A stretch of DNA of 64,000 nt from Diabrotica undecimpunctata (taxonomy: Eukaryota; Arthropoda; Insecta; Coleoptera; Chrysomelidae): contig NC_092808.1 of NCBI RefSeq assembly GCF_040954645.1, positions 18,729,383 to 18,793,382 on the forward strand, read 5' to 3'. Below the pieces are notes generated by a model. That model searched no databases, was not told where the DNA came from, and saw nothing but the letters and a program-made list of their open reading frames with translations. This document shows, in pieces, positions 34,501 to 45,772 of the stretch (position 1 is its first letter; every line of letters starts with the position of its first letter). Both the position numbers and the translations under genes were made by a program.

Positions 34501-35150
34501 AACAGCAACACAGGCAAAGTTGTATGTAAGATGGTCTGTCTTAGTAGAAAAAAAAATCATATTATTTCAATAGCCACTAGCCACATATGTATGCACTAGG
34601 AAGCTGTATATTCAATGTGTATATCTTTTAATAATGTTCTAAAATATTCATTAAAATCTTGCTAGATTGCTAGATAGGCTAAAACAAAATAAATTAATTA
34701 AAACTGAGATAAAAATATATTGTTTCTATTATATAATTTATATCTATAGTATTTTTTAATTTTTATTTACTTTAGACGAAGAAGGGCTTACGTTCTCGAT
34801 ATATGTGTTATCTCTTAATTTAAGGTAAAATAGGTTTTCCCCTTTTTTGTAGATCCCCACGCAGGACAAACCACGCAACCCTTTGAAGAGCTGTTTTTCG
34901 CTTTTTTAAAGTATACCAATAAAAGTTTATCGTTTTTACCGCTAAATATTTGCGATGCTTCAAGACCTTATGTTTGAAATTTAGTTAGAATATCGCTATG
35001 ACGTATTTTGAATAATATTTTATATTACTTTCGAGCATTTCCTTTATTTAATGATAAAATAATAAATAACCTAAACAATTTATTTACTTCAAGTTTTATT
35101 ATGTTTCTTACGTTAATTATGTTTCCCTAAGTCATAAGTGAGCCAAAAGC
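34501..35150. other. AT-rich DNA, no gene
   Basis: No reading frames or repeats of note. Confidence 0.5.
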
Positions 35151-35156
35151 TACCAT

Positions 35157-35480
35157 CTTCTTCTGACGGTGCCACCTTGTTTCAAAGGTTGGCGATCATC
35201 GTGATAATTTGAACGCTGTTCATTATTGTTGTAAGAAGCTAGTTATACAACCAATTAAACCACTCTTCGAGATTGCACAGCCATCACATTCGCCTCTTTC
35301 CAACGCTACGTTTTCCTAAAATCTTTTCCTGTATAATATTCTGCAGCAGCTGGTATTTTCTTTCCCTCATTACGTAACCAAGGTATTGTAATTTTCGTAT
35401 CTTTATTTCATTATTACAGAAGGCACCATACGGGATTTCAATTGCCAAAGATATTGGTAACGAGACTGTTAATCTCACAA
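35157..35480 (-). pseudogene. RTE-type LINE 3' fragment
   Basis: Minus strand: RKLQYLGYVMRERKYQLLQN, QEKILGKRSVGKRRM, and a 3' end GGTGCCGTCAGAAGAAG with CTTCTTC on the plus strand at 35157. This matches the C terminus of the 19.08-21.71 kb element (RKLQYLGHITRGERYELLRI). Only the last about 320 bp remain. Confidence 0.75.
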
Positions 35481-35749
35481 AATAGTTGTTGAGTCATGTC
35501 CGATCTTGTTTACCATTTTTTTCCACTATCTTCTCTTTTTGATTATTTTTGCTTCGTTCCTTATTAAGTTATTTTCTTTTAGTTTCCTTGTAAGCACTGT
35601 CTTTATGTATATTTCGGTCTTCTTTTCTGTTTTTTTTTTTATTTTTTCGTAGTTTTTTTAGAAAAATTTACATTTTTACCACTACTGAATATTTCTGCAA
35701 CCGGCTCTTCTGCATTTTAGGACCCCTCTGTGTAACAGGTAAAACTTTG

Positions 35750-37360
35750 CAGTCTAGATCGAGTGTTTTCTCGTCCTATCCCACTCGGGGGCAAATTTCT
35801 ACTTGAAAAAGTACTTAAGGCCTCTATTTGGGTACCATATGGTCAGAAATCATCATCCATTCGGTATCCTTGATTTCATTTATGTTACTAGGTCCTTAAG
35901 TTGTTGCCGAGAGGAGGCATTTGGGCCTGTAGGACCCATCGCCGGCTCTTCGGGCTTTTTCCTATCCCTGGAATTGGATCGGGTATTTACCATCTTTGGT
36001 TTGTCGCTGGTAGAAAGGTTAAATATCACCGCTGTTATAAATAACAGTTCCAGTGACAAATATCTGTTATAGGTAACGGTTCCAAGGAACAGTTACAAAG
36101 TAACAGAGCAAAAATGGAAAACAGATAGGTAAAAATGATCTAAGTATTCCTTGACCTACGGAAGGAATAACTTAGTAAACAAGTAAATTAAATGGTATAA
36201 AAATATAATGCAAAGAAAAATGTTTTTAAGTGTTTCTTGACTTACGGAAGAAACAACTTAGGACAGAAATATAGATAAATGATATATGTAAATGTGAGAG
36301 TAAAATATGGAAATATTTCTAAGTGTTTCTTGACTTACGGAAGAAACGACTTGGAAAAATAAAATACTCAAAATATAAAACGAGAAATGCAAAAATGAAA
36401 CAGATTATAGAAATATGTCTAAGTGTTTCTTGACTTACGGAAGAAACAACTTAGAACAGAAAATAAACAAGAGAATCAAATATATTAAAATAAATGCACA
36501 AATATTTATAAGTGTTTCTTGACTTACGGAAGAAACGACTTATAATAGAAAATAAGAAAAATCAAATATAGAAAAGATGTGAAAATATTGCTAAGTGTTT
36601 CTTGACTTACGGAAGAAACAGCTTAGCAAAATATGGAAAAATGAAATAGACAAATATATAAGTATTTTCTTAACTTACGGAAGAAAATATCTTAGATAAA
36701 ATATCAGAAATAATAATGCGATATGAAAATATTTCTAAGGGTTCTTTTGACTTACCGGAAAAGAACGACTTGGACACACAATAAAATAACAAGTCAGATA
36801 TCAGAGAAATACTTCTAAGAGCTCTTTGACTTACCGAAAAGAACTACTTAGATACAAAGTACAAAATCAAATATATAAAATAGAAAAGGCAAGATAAATA
36901 TTCCTAAGTGTTCTTAACTTACGGAAAAACAGCTTAGATACAAATACAAGAAAATAAACAATCAAAAATAATCAAATAAAATAGCAAACAATCAGTACAT
37001 GAACAAATATGTAATATTCTAACCTGACAAGGTCTGGATATACAATAATGCTAAAATAGAAAGGTATACAGGAAATCAGAAATAAAACAATAACTTAGTT
37101 GGAACAATAATAGCACCGACTAGGTCTACAGTAGAAGAGGCAAGCTCGACTGACCGATAAGAGAAAATCTACCTGCTTTTATGTAAAACAAATCCTTTGT
37201 TTTACGTAGCAAAAGTGGAATTTCCCTGCATCGAGTCAATTAGAAATTTGGATTTGGCCAAACTTGGAATTCCCAAGTATTTTTACCAATATCCAAATTT
37301 GATGCGTCCGGCACGGCTGTCAGCTCCTGGCTGACACGCCTCCGGAGGACAAAGTAACCA
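35750..37360. repeat. Hairpin array: about ten covarying stem-loops plus flanking strong hairpins
   Basis: Non-coding on both strands. Ten units start near 36140, 36226, 36319, 36419, 36507, 36590, 36658, 36735, 36815 and 36904 (spacing 67-100 bp). The common form is CTAAGTGTTTCTT, loop GACTTACGG, AAGAAACAACTTAG: a stem of about 12 bp with one unpaired purine on the 3' side. Stem changes pair up: ATTCCTT with AAGGAAT (unit 1), TATAAGT with ACTTATA (unit 5), GCTAAG with CTTAGC (unit 6), GTTCTTTT with AAAAGAAC (unit 8). Before the array, GGTAACGGTTCC/GGAACAGTTAC (36072-36095) pairs. After it, GTAAAACAAA/TTTGTTTTAC (37183-37205), AAATTTGGAT/ATCCAAATTT (37244-37300) and TGTCAG/CTGACA (near 37318-37336) pair. 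Linkers are A-rich and unconserved. Identity unknown. Confidence 0.85.
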
Positions 37361-37364
37361 TATC

Positions 37365-37700
37365 TCACTCATGTCTCCCTTTCATAATTATGTGCATTGG
37401 AGGGAGGTCTATTAAGGCCTTCATAGCGGCCGTTTGTGTACCCATCAAAATCTCTGTGATTCCAAGACTTTTTCGCTATTCCCTTTCCCACCATACCACT
37501 GATGCATATGTAAATATTGATTTTACTACCATCTCATAAATTCAAGGTGACGTGTCTGTTAAACCCCACATATTCCCATGAGCGCATCTGGCTATCATTA
37601 ACGTAGTTACCGCTCCCTTGGTTATTCGTTTAATCTGCTGACTTGAAGTAAGTTTGAAGTATATTATTATCCTATGATACTTTACTTGATTCACTATATT
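37365..37700. other. No gene recognised
   Basis: Less AT-rich than the surroundings, no coding signal; it may be a further part of the hairpin-bearing element. Confidence 0.4.
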
Positions 37701-38051
37701 AACAGGTTAAGTGCCATGAGAGGCCAACACGGATTCACGCGCTAGATCGTCAGAAAATGCTATGTAGCTCAACAGCGGCTTCTCGAACTCATTTAAAATA
37801 CACGGGGACATTTAGAGCCCGGCCAGATGGTCCAGAAAGCATACTTGGCCTGTGCTTCTGAGATGTCAACGAGGACTCACGTGGCTCATAATATTTATAA
37901 GTAACAATTGCGTAATTATATATTTTTTGTTATATATTCATAATAAGAACACATTTTAGGCAAAATAAGTTTATTTTCATAAAACAAAACGTAATAACAT
38001 TGTATCAAAATTTTATCTAAAGTACTAATTTAATTTTTTGTCACGGAATTT

Positions 38052-39755
38052 ATGACAAAAAACAGCCAAGGAGGCAATAGAATTTTTTACAACCATCACA
38101 TGTCAATGGGAGGAACAAGGAATTCGGAATCCTGGAAAATACTGAAATCTTTAAGGAAGAATAACAACGAAAAGGTCCAAATACAATACATATCAGAAAA
38201 AGAGTGGGAAGACTACTATAAAGAACTACTCACAGAAAACCGCCCAGATTTCATAGAGACAGACACAGAAGAGGAACAACAACAAAATCAAAATGAAGAA
38301 TCAGGGGGACCAGGAGGAATCGTTAATGAACTAATTAAGTACGGAATGGACAAACTACACAGAATTATACACGAAATGTTCAGTAACGCTATAAACCTGA
38401 ACGAAATACCAGAAGAATGGTTCAAAGCATATATAACCTCGATACATAAAAAGGGAGATAAGAAGAAATGCGGGAACTACAGAGGCATTAATGTGATAGC
38501 ATGCATGTGCAGGTTATATGGAAAAATGCTGAAAGAAAAACTGGAAAAATCTATCTCAAATAAAATCGGAAAAGATCAGGCGGGGTTCACGGCAGGAAGA
38601 TCTTGCATAGACCACATTTATACACTCCAACAATTAGTTGAAAAGAAAATGGCAAAAAATAGACCAGTACACATGGAATTCATAGATTTAAAAAAGGCGG
38701 TCCCCAGAAAACAACTATGGAACACGATGAAGGAAATCGGAATAACTCAGAGGTTAATAGAAGCCGTAAAACGCCTTTACAACAACAACAAAGTAAGAGT
38801 TAAAACCGGCAATAAATACTCCAACGAATTTAAGACCACAAAACGCTTATTGCAGGGATGCTCTACATCTCCGGCACTGTTCAAGATTTCAAGATATCCC
38901 TCGAACAAATATTAAAACCATGGAAAAGAAAATGTGAAGGGATGGGAATACCAATCCGGGACAACTTCTTGTACACATTAAGCTTTGCAGATGACCAAGT
39001 TGTAACGGCTCAAGATGAAGAAGATTTGTGCTATATGCTCCGAAAATTAGAAAAGGAATACACAAAAAATGGACTGGAAATAAATCTAGAAAAGACCGAA
39101 TATTTAACAACAGAGCAAGAACCAGCGAGAAACTTCGAAATGGACGATAATAAGGAAATTAACGGCACTGACAAATTCAAATATTTAGGATTCATACTCT
39201 CAAAAAATGGAACCACCGAGCAAGAGATAACCAGCAGATTAGCACAGACAAGAACATGTATTAAACAAATGAACGGGGTACTGTGGGATAGACGGCTTAC
39301 CAGAAATACAAAGAAGAGAATTTAGAACACCTTGGTACGCAGTATAATGACCTATGGAGCAGAGAATTGGGTAATAAATAAACGAAACAGGCCCAAAATC
39401 ACAGCAACTGAAATGGAGTTCATGCGAAAAAGCTGCAGAGTTACAAAAATGGATCGCATCAGAAATGAGGAGATAAAACGAAGAATGGCAATAGAACAAG
39501 ACATACTCAGCTACATCGAAGAAAAACGTTTAATTTGGTATAGACATGTGAGAAGACCAGATCATACAAGGGGGATAGCAAAGATTTCGGATTTGAGCCC
39601 AATAGGAAGGAGGAAAAGAGGTAGACCCCGAACATCATGGAGGGATGAAGTGGACGAGGCCATGGAAAGACGAGAACTTAGAGATAGAGAACGGCAGAAC
39701 AGAAAGGACTGGAGACGTTGGCTGAAAGAAGGAAGGCGGCGACATAGGTGAGTTT
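38052..39755 (+). pseudogene. RTE-like LINE (family B) reverse transcriptase, broken
   Basis: Reads SWKILKSLRKNNNEKVQ, GGIVNELIKYGMDKLHRII, IPEEWFKAYITSIHKKGDKK, CGNYRGINVIACMCRLYGKM, DQAGFTAGRSCIDHIYTLQQ, MEFIDLKKAVPRKQLW (the catalytic 'vDlkKAyDsvp' has lost its second Asp), then LLQGCSTSPALFKI. A frameshift near 38890 leads to LSFADDQVVTAQDEEDLCYM (intact FADD) and YLGFILSKNGTTEQEITSRL. A stop (39323) precedes MTYGAENWVINKRNRPKI and RRKRGRPRTSWRDEVDEAM. The endonuclease is missing. The copy at 59.1-60.5 kb is the same family (shared WKRKCE.MG and CRLYGK blocks). Inserted between the ends of a piggyBac remnant. Confidence 0.85.
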
Positions 39756-39829
39756 GTGACTATTTTCCATAATGATTGGTGTGACAATAAAATCTCCCAA
39801 TAGGCCCCAAATTACCTCTGCCTTGAATT

Positions 39830-41160
39830 TGGTATCGTCATGCTTTTATTAGCAATGCTTTGATGCCCGACATCAGATGAGCTCCATCGATAATTTTATG
39901 TACCGTTTTATTCCTTTACATAATGGCGAATTATATCTTGCGGTTTGCACGTAGCGTACCAATCATATAAGTTTTCGGTGTAGGAGTTCATGTGCAAGTG
40001 TGACAGAACTGTAGTAGTCATCAATCGCAAGTGTTCGTCCTTTGTCAAGCAGTTCATCCATAAGTTTTATCACTACATTTGTTGGTACGTTGCTACCTTC
40101 AGCATGTTTTTTTCTACAATATGCATTAAAATCGTAGGTATAACCACCTTTCAGATAAAGTTTGAATAATTTTATCCCAAATTTGTGCCTCTTGTCTGCA
40201 ATATACTGCTTGAATTTTAGTCGCCCTTGAAAAGGCACTAAAGTTTCGTCAATGCACACGTTTTTCATTAAAACGATGGCAGCCTTGAATTTATCATTTA
40301 GTCTGCTAACCAAGAGAACGATCTTCAGCAAACGGTCATCTATTGTTACTGAATTATCGTTGAAATGCAGCGTTTTCCATAATAACTGGAAGCGATTCCT
40401 TGACATTACTTTTTTGATATTATTCATATAAAGATCATTCTTTGACCAATACAAATGAAAAGATGGAAAATGACATAATTCCATCCATATAACTGGAACC
40501 AGGAATCGTTTTAATTCAGCGACATCAGTGTTGTGCCACGCAGTAGTACCTGGGCTTTTTTTCTGATTTTTTTCCTGACATTGCAGGGCATACCGATTTG
40601 TTTTTTTGGCCTAAAAATAAAAAAAAATCGAAATCAGTTGAACAAAATAAATTAGATATTTACCATCATGGATAAAAGACCATCGTCTACAAAATATTCG
40701 TAGAATTGAAAGGGCGATTTGTTGTGGAAGTTTTCGTATACTTGTGTACGAAAACCTGCAGAATTATAGTCCTCAAATGTAAATTTTTGTAAATGTTTGC
40801 CCCTGTTGACCGGCCTACACACAATAGAATAAAATTTCCTATTCGGAGACTTCAGAATGTTGGGCAATGACAAATTCTATAGCAGCATCAACATGTTTTC
40901 TGAAATTAGTATATTCTTTTTCTTTACTGGTGGACGCTGATACATGTATGCATAACGGTATGGTATTTCCGGCCACAGGTTTCCTTTTTTTATTCTGTTA
41001 TTGAGTACTCTATGTATTTTCACTGTCACTAGAATTAGTTGGTTGGTACTCGTCCGAAAGATACCTGTCGTCAAACTCATCCCATTCTTTATCTGACAGA
41101 ATTTCTTGCCAATATTTTTCAAGTTTTTCTTCCTCTTTCTGGTACGACTGCATTGTACCG
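39830..41160 (-). pseudogene. PiggyBac transposase remnant
   Basis: Minus strand: an acidic N terminus (LSDKEWDEFDDRYLSDEYQP near 41080), KKSPGTTAWHNTDVAELKRF (40600-40520), then an open stretch (40484-39963) with WSKNDLYMNNIKKVMSRNRF, FQLLWKTLHFNDN, NVCIDETLVPFQGRLKFKQY (first catalytic Asp block 'DE.MvpFkGR..frQYip'), KFGIKLFKLYLKGGYTYDF and GRTLAIDDYYSSVTLAHELL (second Asp block 'DNfYTS..La..L', here DDYYSS). The third Asp region is lost downstream. Several stops in the N-terminal half. It lies between TTAA-type ends. Confidence 0.8.
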
Positions 41161-41451
41161 CCCTAAGCCACGGCGATGGCGCCTTCGCTTGTTAGATTTG
41201 CCGACATGTTATCAACAGGAATAGACAAGTCAAGGCGTGGTGACACGTTGGACTCTCATAGGCATTTTGTGATAAAAATCTTGCTGGTGGTCGCGAAAAT
41301 CCAACGTGGAATCACATTTTGAAAAATGAAATTGTAACCAAAATTCGCATTTTAGAAGTATTAGATTTTGATTTGAAAGTTAAAGGAAGTAATAGAAATA
41401 CTTGTGATCAGCCAATGAAGACATTAAAATTTCCAATATGGTGGTACTTAA

Positions 41452-41509
41452 CCTGCTAAGATTTATACCACTTAGGCTTAGAATCCAATAACTCTAAATT
41501 CACCTTTTG

Positions 41510-41555
<46 letters not shown>

Positions 41556-43050
41556 TTTAGACTTCTGGAGGCTTAGTATGTGATATCCTGATGTAGTATG
41601 GTGTTAGTGTGGTTCTTTGTTAGTCGCGGAAAAACTATACTTAAAAAAATGCTCGAAGGTAATATTGAAAAAATGAGTCCATAAATTTTAATATATTGTC
41701 AAGTACACTTTGTATACAGATACCCTTTAACATATTTTGAAGGAAAAAACTGCATATTTGAAGAACTCAGTTCTTAACAAATTTGAACTGTAACTGAGCA
41801 AATAGGTTTTGTTTGAATTTTCAAATTACGAAAACGTAATATTCTTTGTAATCTATCGTTAACATACTTATACTTAAAATTTAACCTGTTGCTTCTATTT
41901 TAGACAGGATCCAATATTCAATGTATTGAATAACGTTTACTGATATTTTTATAGAGTTTCCTAGAATAAAATATTATTACATATTAGGCAAGTTTTGTTT
42001 TAACATATTTAGACTTCATACCCTGAACTTAAACCAAATTATTATATGAATACTACTACTGAAAATGTTAAGTATTAAATGGACTCATTTTTTGTGTTGC
42101 GTATTTATGCCGAAATATTTAACATTTGTTTGCCACAACTTGTTTAAAATAAAACAATTTGAGGTTATGTTAACTACAATTGAGGTTAAACAGGAAATAT
42201 TAAATTTGGTTGAAGTCTAATTTACCTTTTTATTTATTTGGTATTAGAATTGTTTATTAAAGTTATATAGTACACAACTTAAAGTTAACTTACTCATCTT
42301 AGCCTTACCTAACCTAAAAATATACAATAATTGATCAAAACCAACTTAAACCTGCTTAAAAAATGAATAAAGCAATTAATAATAATTAACAAACTTCATG
42401 TCAAATTGAATAGAAAAGCAACTGGAGCAGACCAAATAAACATGAAATTTCTAAGACATAGACGTCTCTTGCTAACTTACGGTGGTATGTCACAATGTTA
42501 AAATTTATATACTTTTAGATACATTTATCGTCACTATTTCAAAAGAAATCTACAACTTATGCTTCTGTATGTGAACTATAAACTTTCTATTTTAATGATA
42601 TCTTCTTAAAATTTCGAAAGAAAGCAGTAAATTTTTCATAACTGTACTTAAATGAATCTATGTCATAACTTACATGGTAACCTGCCTAAAATTTGGAATT
42701 GTGTAATAATTTTTTAACTTAGGTACAAAATAACTACTTTAAATGATTAACTATCCAAAAACTTTATTTAAAGCAAACGTTCATTATCCATAGGTACTGT
42801 CGTAATTTTTAAATTAACTATATCTTAAGATAAAATTACAATTAAAATCTGCAAACTAGGGATATTATTACATATAGAGAGATTAGTTTTGTTTAAGTAA
42901 AATTTTGTTTATATTACATTAGCTTTTCCTATTCGCATAATTTTCTACACAAAAAAAATGAAGAAAATGTGAAGAACAACACTCAAAATCAAAACAGCAA
43001 CTGTACCTCAAAGGTAAATAAACAACAACACGATACAAAAATTATGTCGA
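41452..43050. other. AT-rich DNA, no gene; TA microsatellite at 41515-41552
   Basis: About 1.6 kb with stops in all frames on both strands. The only structure is the TA tract. An unidentified transposon interior is possible. Confidence 0.5.
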
Positions 43051-43054
43051 ATGA

Positions 43055-43185
43055 TTCAATCATCATCATCATCATTCTGGCTTTACAACCCTGTGTGGGT
43101 CCTAGCCTCCTCAAGAATTTCTCTTCAGTCGTCCCTATAGATCGCCTTTCTTCGCCAAGCACGTATTCTTTTCTTCTCTGACCAA
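43055..43185 (-). pseudogene. LINE 3' end with (ATC)n tail
   Basis: Plus strand ATCATCATCATCATT, then a sequence whose reverse complement is GAGGAGGCTAGGACCCACAC... and reads RRLGPTQGCKARMM. Such ends, with GAT/ATC repeats after a stop-poor C terminus, are common for insect non-LTR elements. Very short. Confidence 0.3.
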
Positions 43186-43194
43186 TGGGTCTAT

Positions 43195-43915
43195 CAAGGA
43201 GCGAACTTACAAAGTTCAGTTGGTTCAGGAGTTAAATGAAGATGATACCGATAGAAGCTAAGAATTCTGTGAAATGATGATGGGCAGAATGAACGCAGAT
43301 TTGCAGTTCATAAACAAAATAGTTTTTTTCTGATGAAGCGACGTTTCATTTAAACGGAACGGTTAACAAACTCAGAGAAAATCCTCACTGGGTGTGTGAG
43401 ACTCACGCAATATCCTAAAAAAATTAACATTTGGGCTGGTATCATTAACAATAAGATTATTGGACCATATTTTTTTAAGGGCACAGTTGATGGTGAGGTT
43501 TATCTAGATTTTTTGATTAACTTTTTAGTGCCTACATTACGAAGATTTATTCCTGATGTAAATCATCCAAATGAGATAGATCGATCCATTTAATACCAAC
43601 AAGACAGACATTTTGCACGTATAGTTAGATATTATTTAAACGAGGTTTTTCCCAATAGGTGGATTGGAAGACGTAAAACGATCGAATGGCCGGCTAGATC
43701 CCCGATTTGACTCCTCTCGATTACTTCTTATGGGGTTATTTAAAATCTAAAGTATATTTTAATAGACCAAACAGTATTACTGATTTAAAAGTTAGGATAA
43801 TAAAAAAAAATAGAAATTAACAAAATAACCCCCGAGGTCGTATAAAATGTGCGAGAATTCCAAAATCGCGTAGAAAATATTTTATACGCTGCATTTAGAA
43901 GCGTAATTCCTCTGT
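43195..43915 (+). pseudogene. Tc1/mariner-superfamily transposase remnant
   Basis: Plus strand: KVQLVQELNEDDTDR, a stop, MNADLQFINKIVF, SDEATFHLNGTVNKLR (first catalytic Asp 'FsDEAtF'), NPHWVCETH, KINIWAGIINNKIIGPYFFK, YLDFLINFLVPTLRRFIPDV, YQQDRHFARIVRYYL (second Asp: 'QqDgapaH', here QDRHF), RWIGRRKTIEWPARSPDLTP and LDYFLWGYLKSKVYF (third Asp). It ends FQNRVENILYAAFRSVI. Three or more frame changes. It abuts a minus-strand LINE at about 43915. Confidence 0.8.
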
Positions 43916-45045
43916 GGTTAGAGCATTCAAAGATATCTCCTTTTTTGTAAATGGTGTAAAGTATTCCAATATTCCAATCATTGGGGAGGGATTTCTGTGT
44001 CCATATTTCTTTTATAAGCTTTTGTAATGCCATAATGGTATCATGGCCACCTTCTTTATATAGTTCAGCTGAGAGATCATATATTTCGGGCGATTTGTTT
44101 CTGGCTAGTTTTTTAACTGCATCTTTAACTTCAAGAATCGTTGGTGGTCCCTCTTTTCTCTCGTCTGCTCCCCTTACCTCATCTCTTTCGTCTTCCAGGT
44201 TTTCTTCTTCTTCCTCCTTATTAAGTGCCTGGTTAAAGTATTCCACCCATCTACTCAATATATATTTCCTTGTTGTTAATAGGTCTTCATTCTGACTTTT
44301 GAATTGTCTTGTGGTTGCCTTGAATTTTTTTCTGTTGATGTTAACTTTTTTATAGAATGCTCTGAATTCTTTCTCTCTGTTAAGGTTTTCTATATATTTA
44401 AGTTCCGTATTTAGGTGGTTTCGTTTTCTTCTTTTGTGTGTATCCTCTTTTCTTCTCTTCTCTTTGTCTGGTAATTATTTACAGTTGTTCTAGTTCATCG
44501 GATGAACATCATTCTGTAGGTTTCATTTTTTCTTAACTGTTACATTCTTGCATTCATCGTCAAACCAATGATTTTTACGGGCACATATTTCTGTTCCCAT
44601 TTCATCTTTCGCTGCTGCTTTAATATCTTCCTTTATTCTAGCCCAGTAGGAGTCTATATTTGCATCTATGTTTGCGCCTCTATAACTTTTGCAGTTTATT
44701 ACGTCTGTTCCATGCCTTGAATCTATTAAGATGTGATCAATCTGACTCGTTGTTATTCCATCAGGAGAGGTCCAGGTTACCTTGTATATGTTCTTGTGTT
44801 CAAAATAGGTACTAGCAACTGCCATATTGAGTGCTGTTGCTAAGTTTATCACTCGTAATCCATTATCGCTACTGATGTTGTGTAGGCTATGCTTTCTTAT
44901 AGTGGGCATGAAAACTCGCTCTCGTTCTATTCTTGCATTCATGTCACCTAATACAATATTAATGCCATTTCCGGGACATCCCCTGTAGGCTTGCTCTAGG
45001 TCTTCGAAGAACTGTTCTTTTAGAATGATACAATCATTCAAATTG
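43916..45045 (-). pseudogene. RTE-like LINE (family C), endonuclease and start of RT
   Basis: From the 5' side: EQFFEDLEQAYRGCPGNGIN, IVLGDMNARIERERVFMP (endonuclease 'lGDfNa'), NGLRVINLATALNMAVASTY, YKVTWTSPDGITTSQIDHIL ('TW.sp.g....QIDyil'), HWFDDECKNVTVKKK, a frame change near 44500, LKYIENLNREKEFRAFYKKV, WVEYFNQALNKEEEEENLED, VKDAVKKLARNKSPEIYDLS, SLPNDWNIGILYTIYKKGDI and CSNHRGITLLNAAYKIFS. The rest of RT is missing where it meets the mariner remnant. 5'-truncated as well. Confidence 0.8.
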
Positions 45046-45772
45046 GATAATTATAAGTTGTGAAACTTCAACTAATACCTAATATCAACTTAGATGGAAG
45101 AATACTGCCGATTGAGATCGAACTATACCGATCGTAAGTCCCAGTACTTGGAATCGCTGGCAACAATATCGCTGTCCAGAGAATTAAATTTTGGGAAAAT
45201 TAAAATATTAGAATATTATGCACGTGCTGCCATCTATTCAAAAAACTGATACAGGTTAGTTTATTTGAATGCCACTCATTTTAACTGCGGCGTGAACATA
45301 CCTCCTTAAGAATGCTACACCTGATAATTTAATATTGGTTGAAAGCTAAAATACTTTAAACGTGACAAACTACATAAGTTATATCTGTTTAAAAAAAGTG
45401 ACCGTAACTATTAAATGAAATCTATAAAATTTGCTCCAAAAATAATGACAATGACTAAAAATTTTTTGTTTTTCAATATAACCTTGGATGGGTCTTTGCC
45501 TGTCTGTCACATATTTAAGAAGAATTCATATTAAAAGATATTTTTTAAATTTTTCTCTTTTTATCATATAAGAGATATTTTATTTGCACGTATAAAAGTA
45601 AATATAAAGGATCACTTTTCAAAATTTTTGAATTTAATTAGCTTGACATAGTACAGGAAATTCCAATGTTTAATAACCTGTTTAATTGACATTTATACGT
45701 AAATTTTACACGCAGGTACTTTGCTTCCAAAAACCCATATAAATTGTAATCTACAGTGTGTTATTTTTACAG
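45046..45772. other. AT-rich DNA leading to a splice acceptor
   Basis: No gene. It ends with a polypyrimidine run and TTATTTTTACAG at 45761-45772. Confidence 0.5.

Larger units (their letters stand above)
37707..41451. mobile_element. Probable piggyBac element with TTAA ends, carrying a LINE
   Basis: TTAA at 37707-37710 is followed by GTGCCATGAGAGGCCAACAC. Near the other side, TGCCTATGAGAGTCCAACGT reads inward on the minus strand from 41264, giving inverted subterminal repeats. A TTAA at 41448-41451 is preceded by GTGGTAC, whose complement GTACCAC resembles the left GTGCCAT. PiggyBac transposase fragments lie inside, and a plus-strand LINE occupies 38052-39755. The exact right end is uncertain. 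Confidence 0.5.

Noticed and set aside
36140..36937. CRISPR-like array (repeats with spacers)
   Set aside because: Eukaryotic context, repeats vary with paired changes, spacers are A-rich and uneven in length, and there are no cas genes.
42969..43181. Asn/Gln-rich ORF as a gene
   Set aside because: Low complexity and runs into a LINE 3' tail with ATC repeats.
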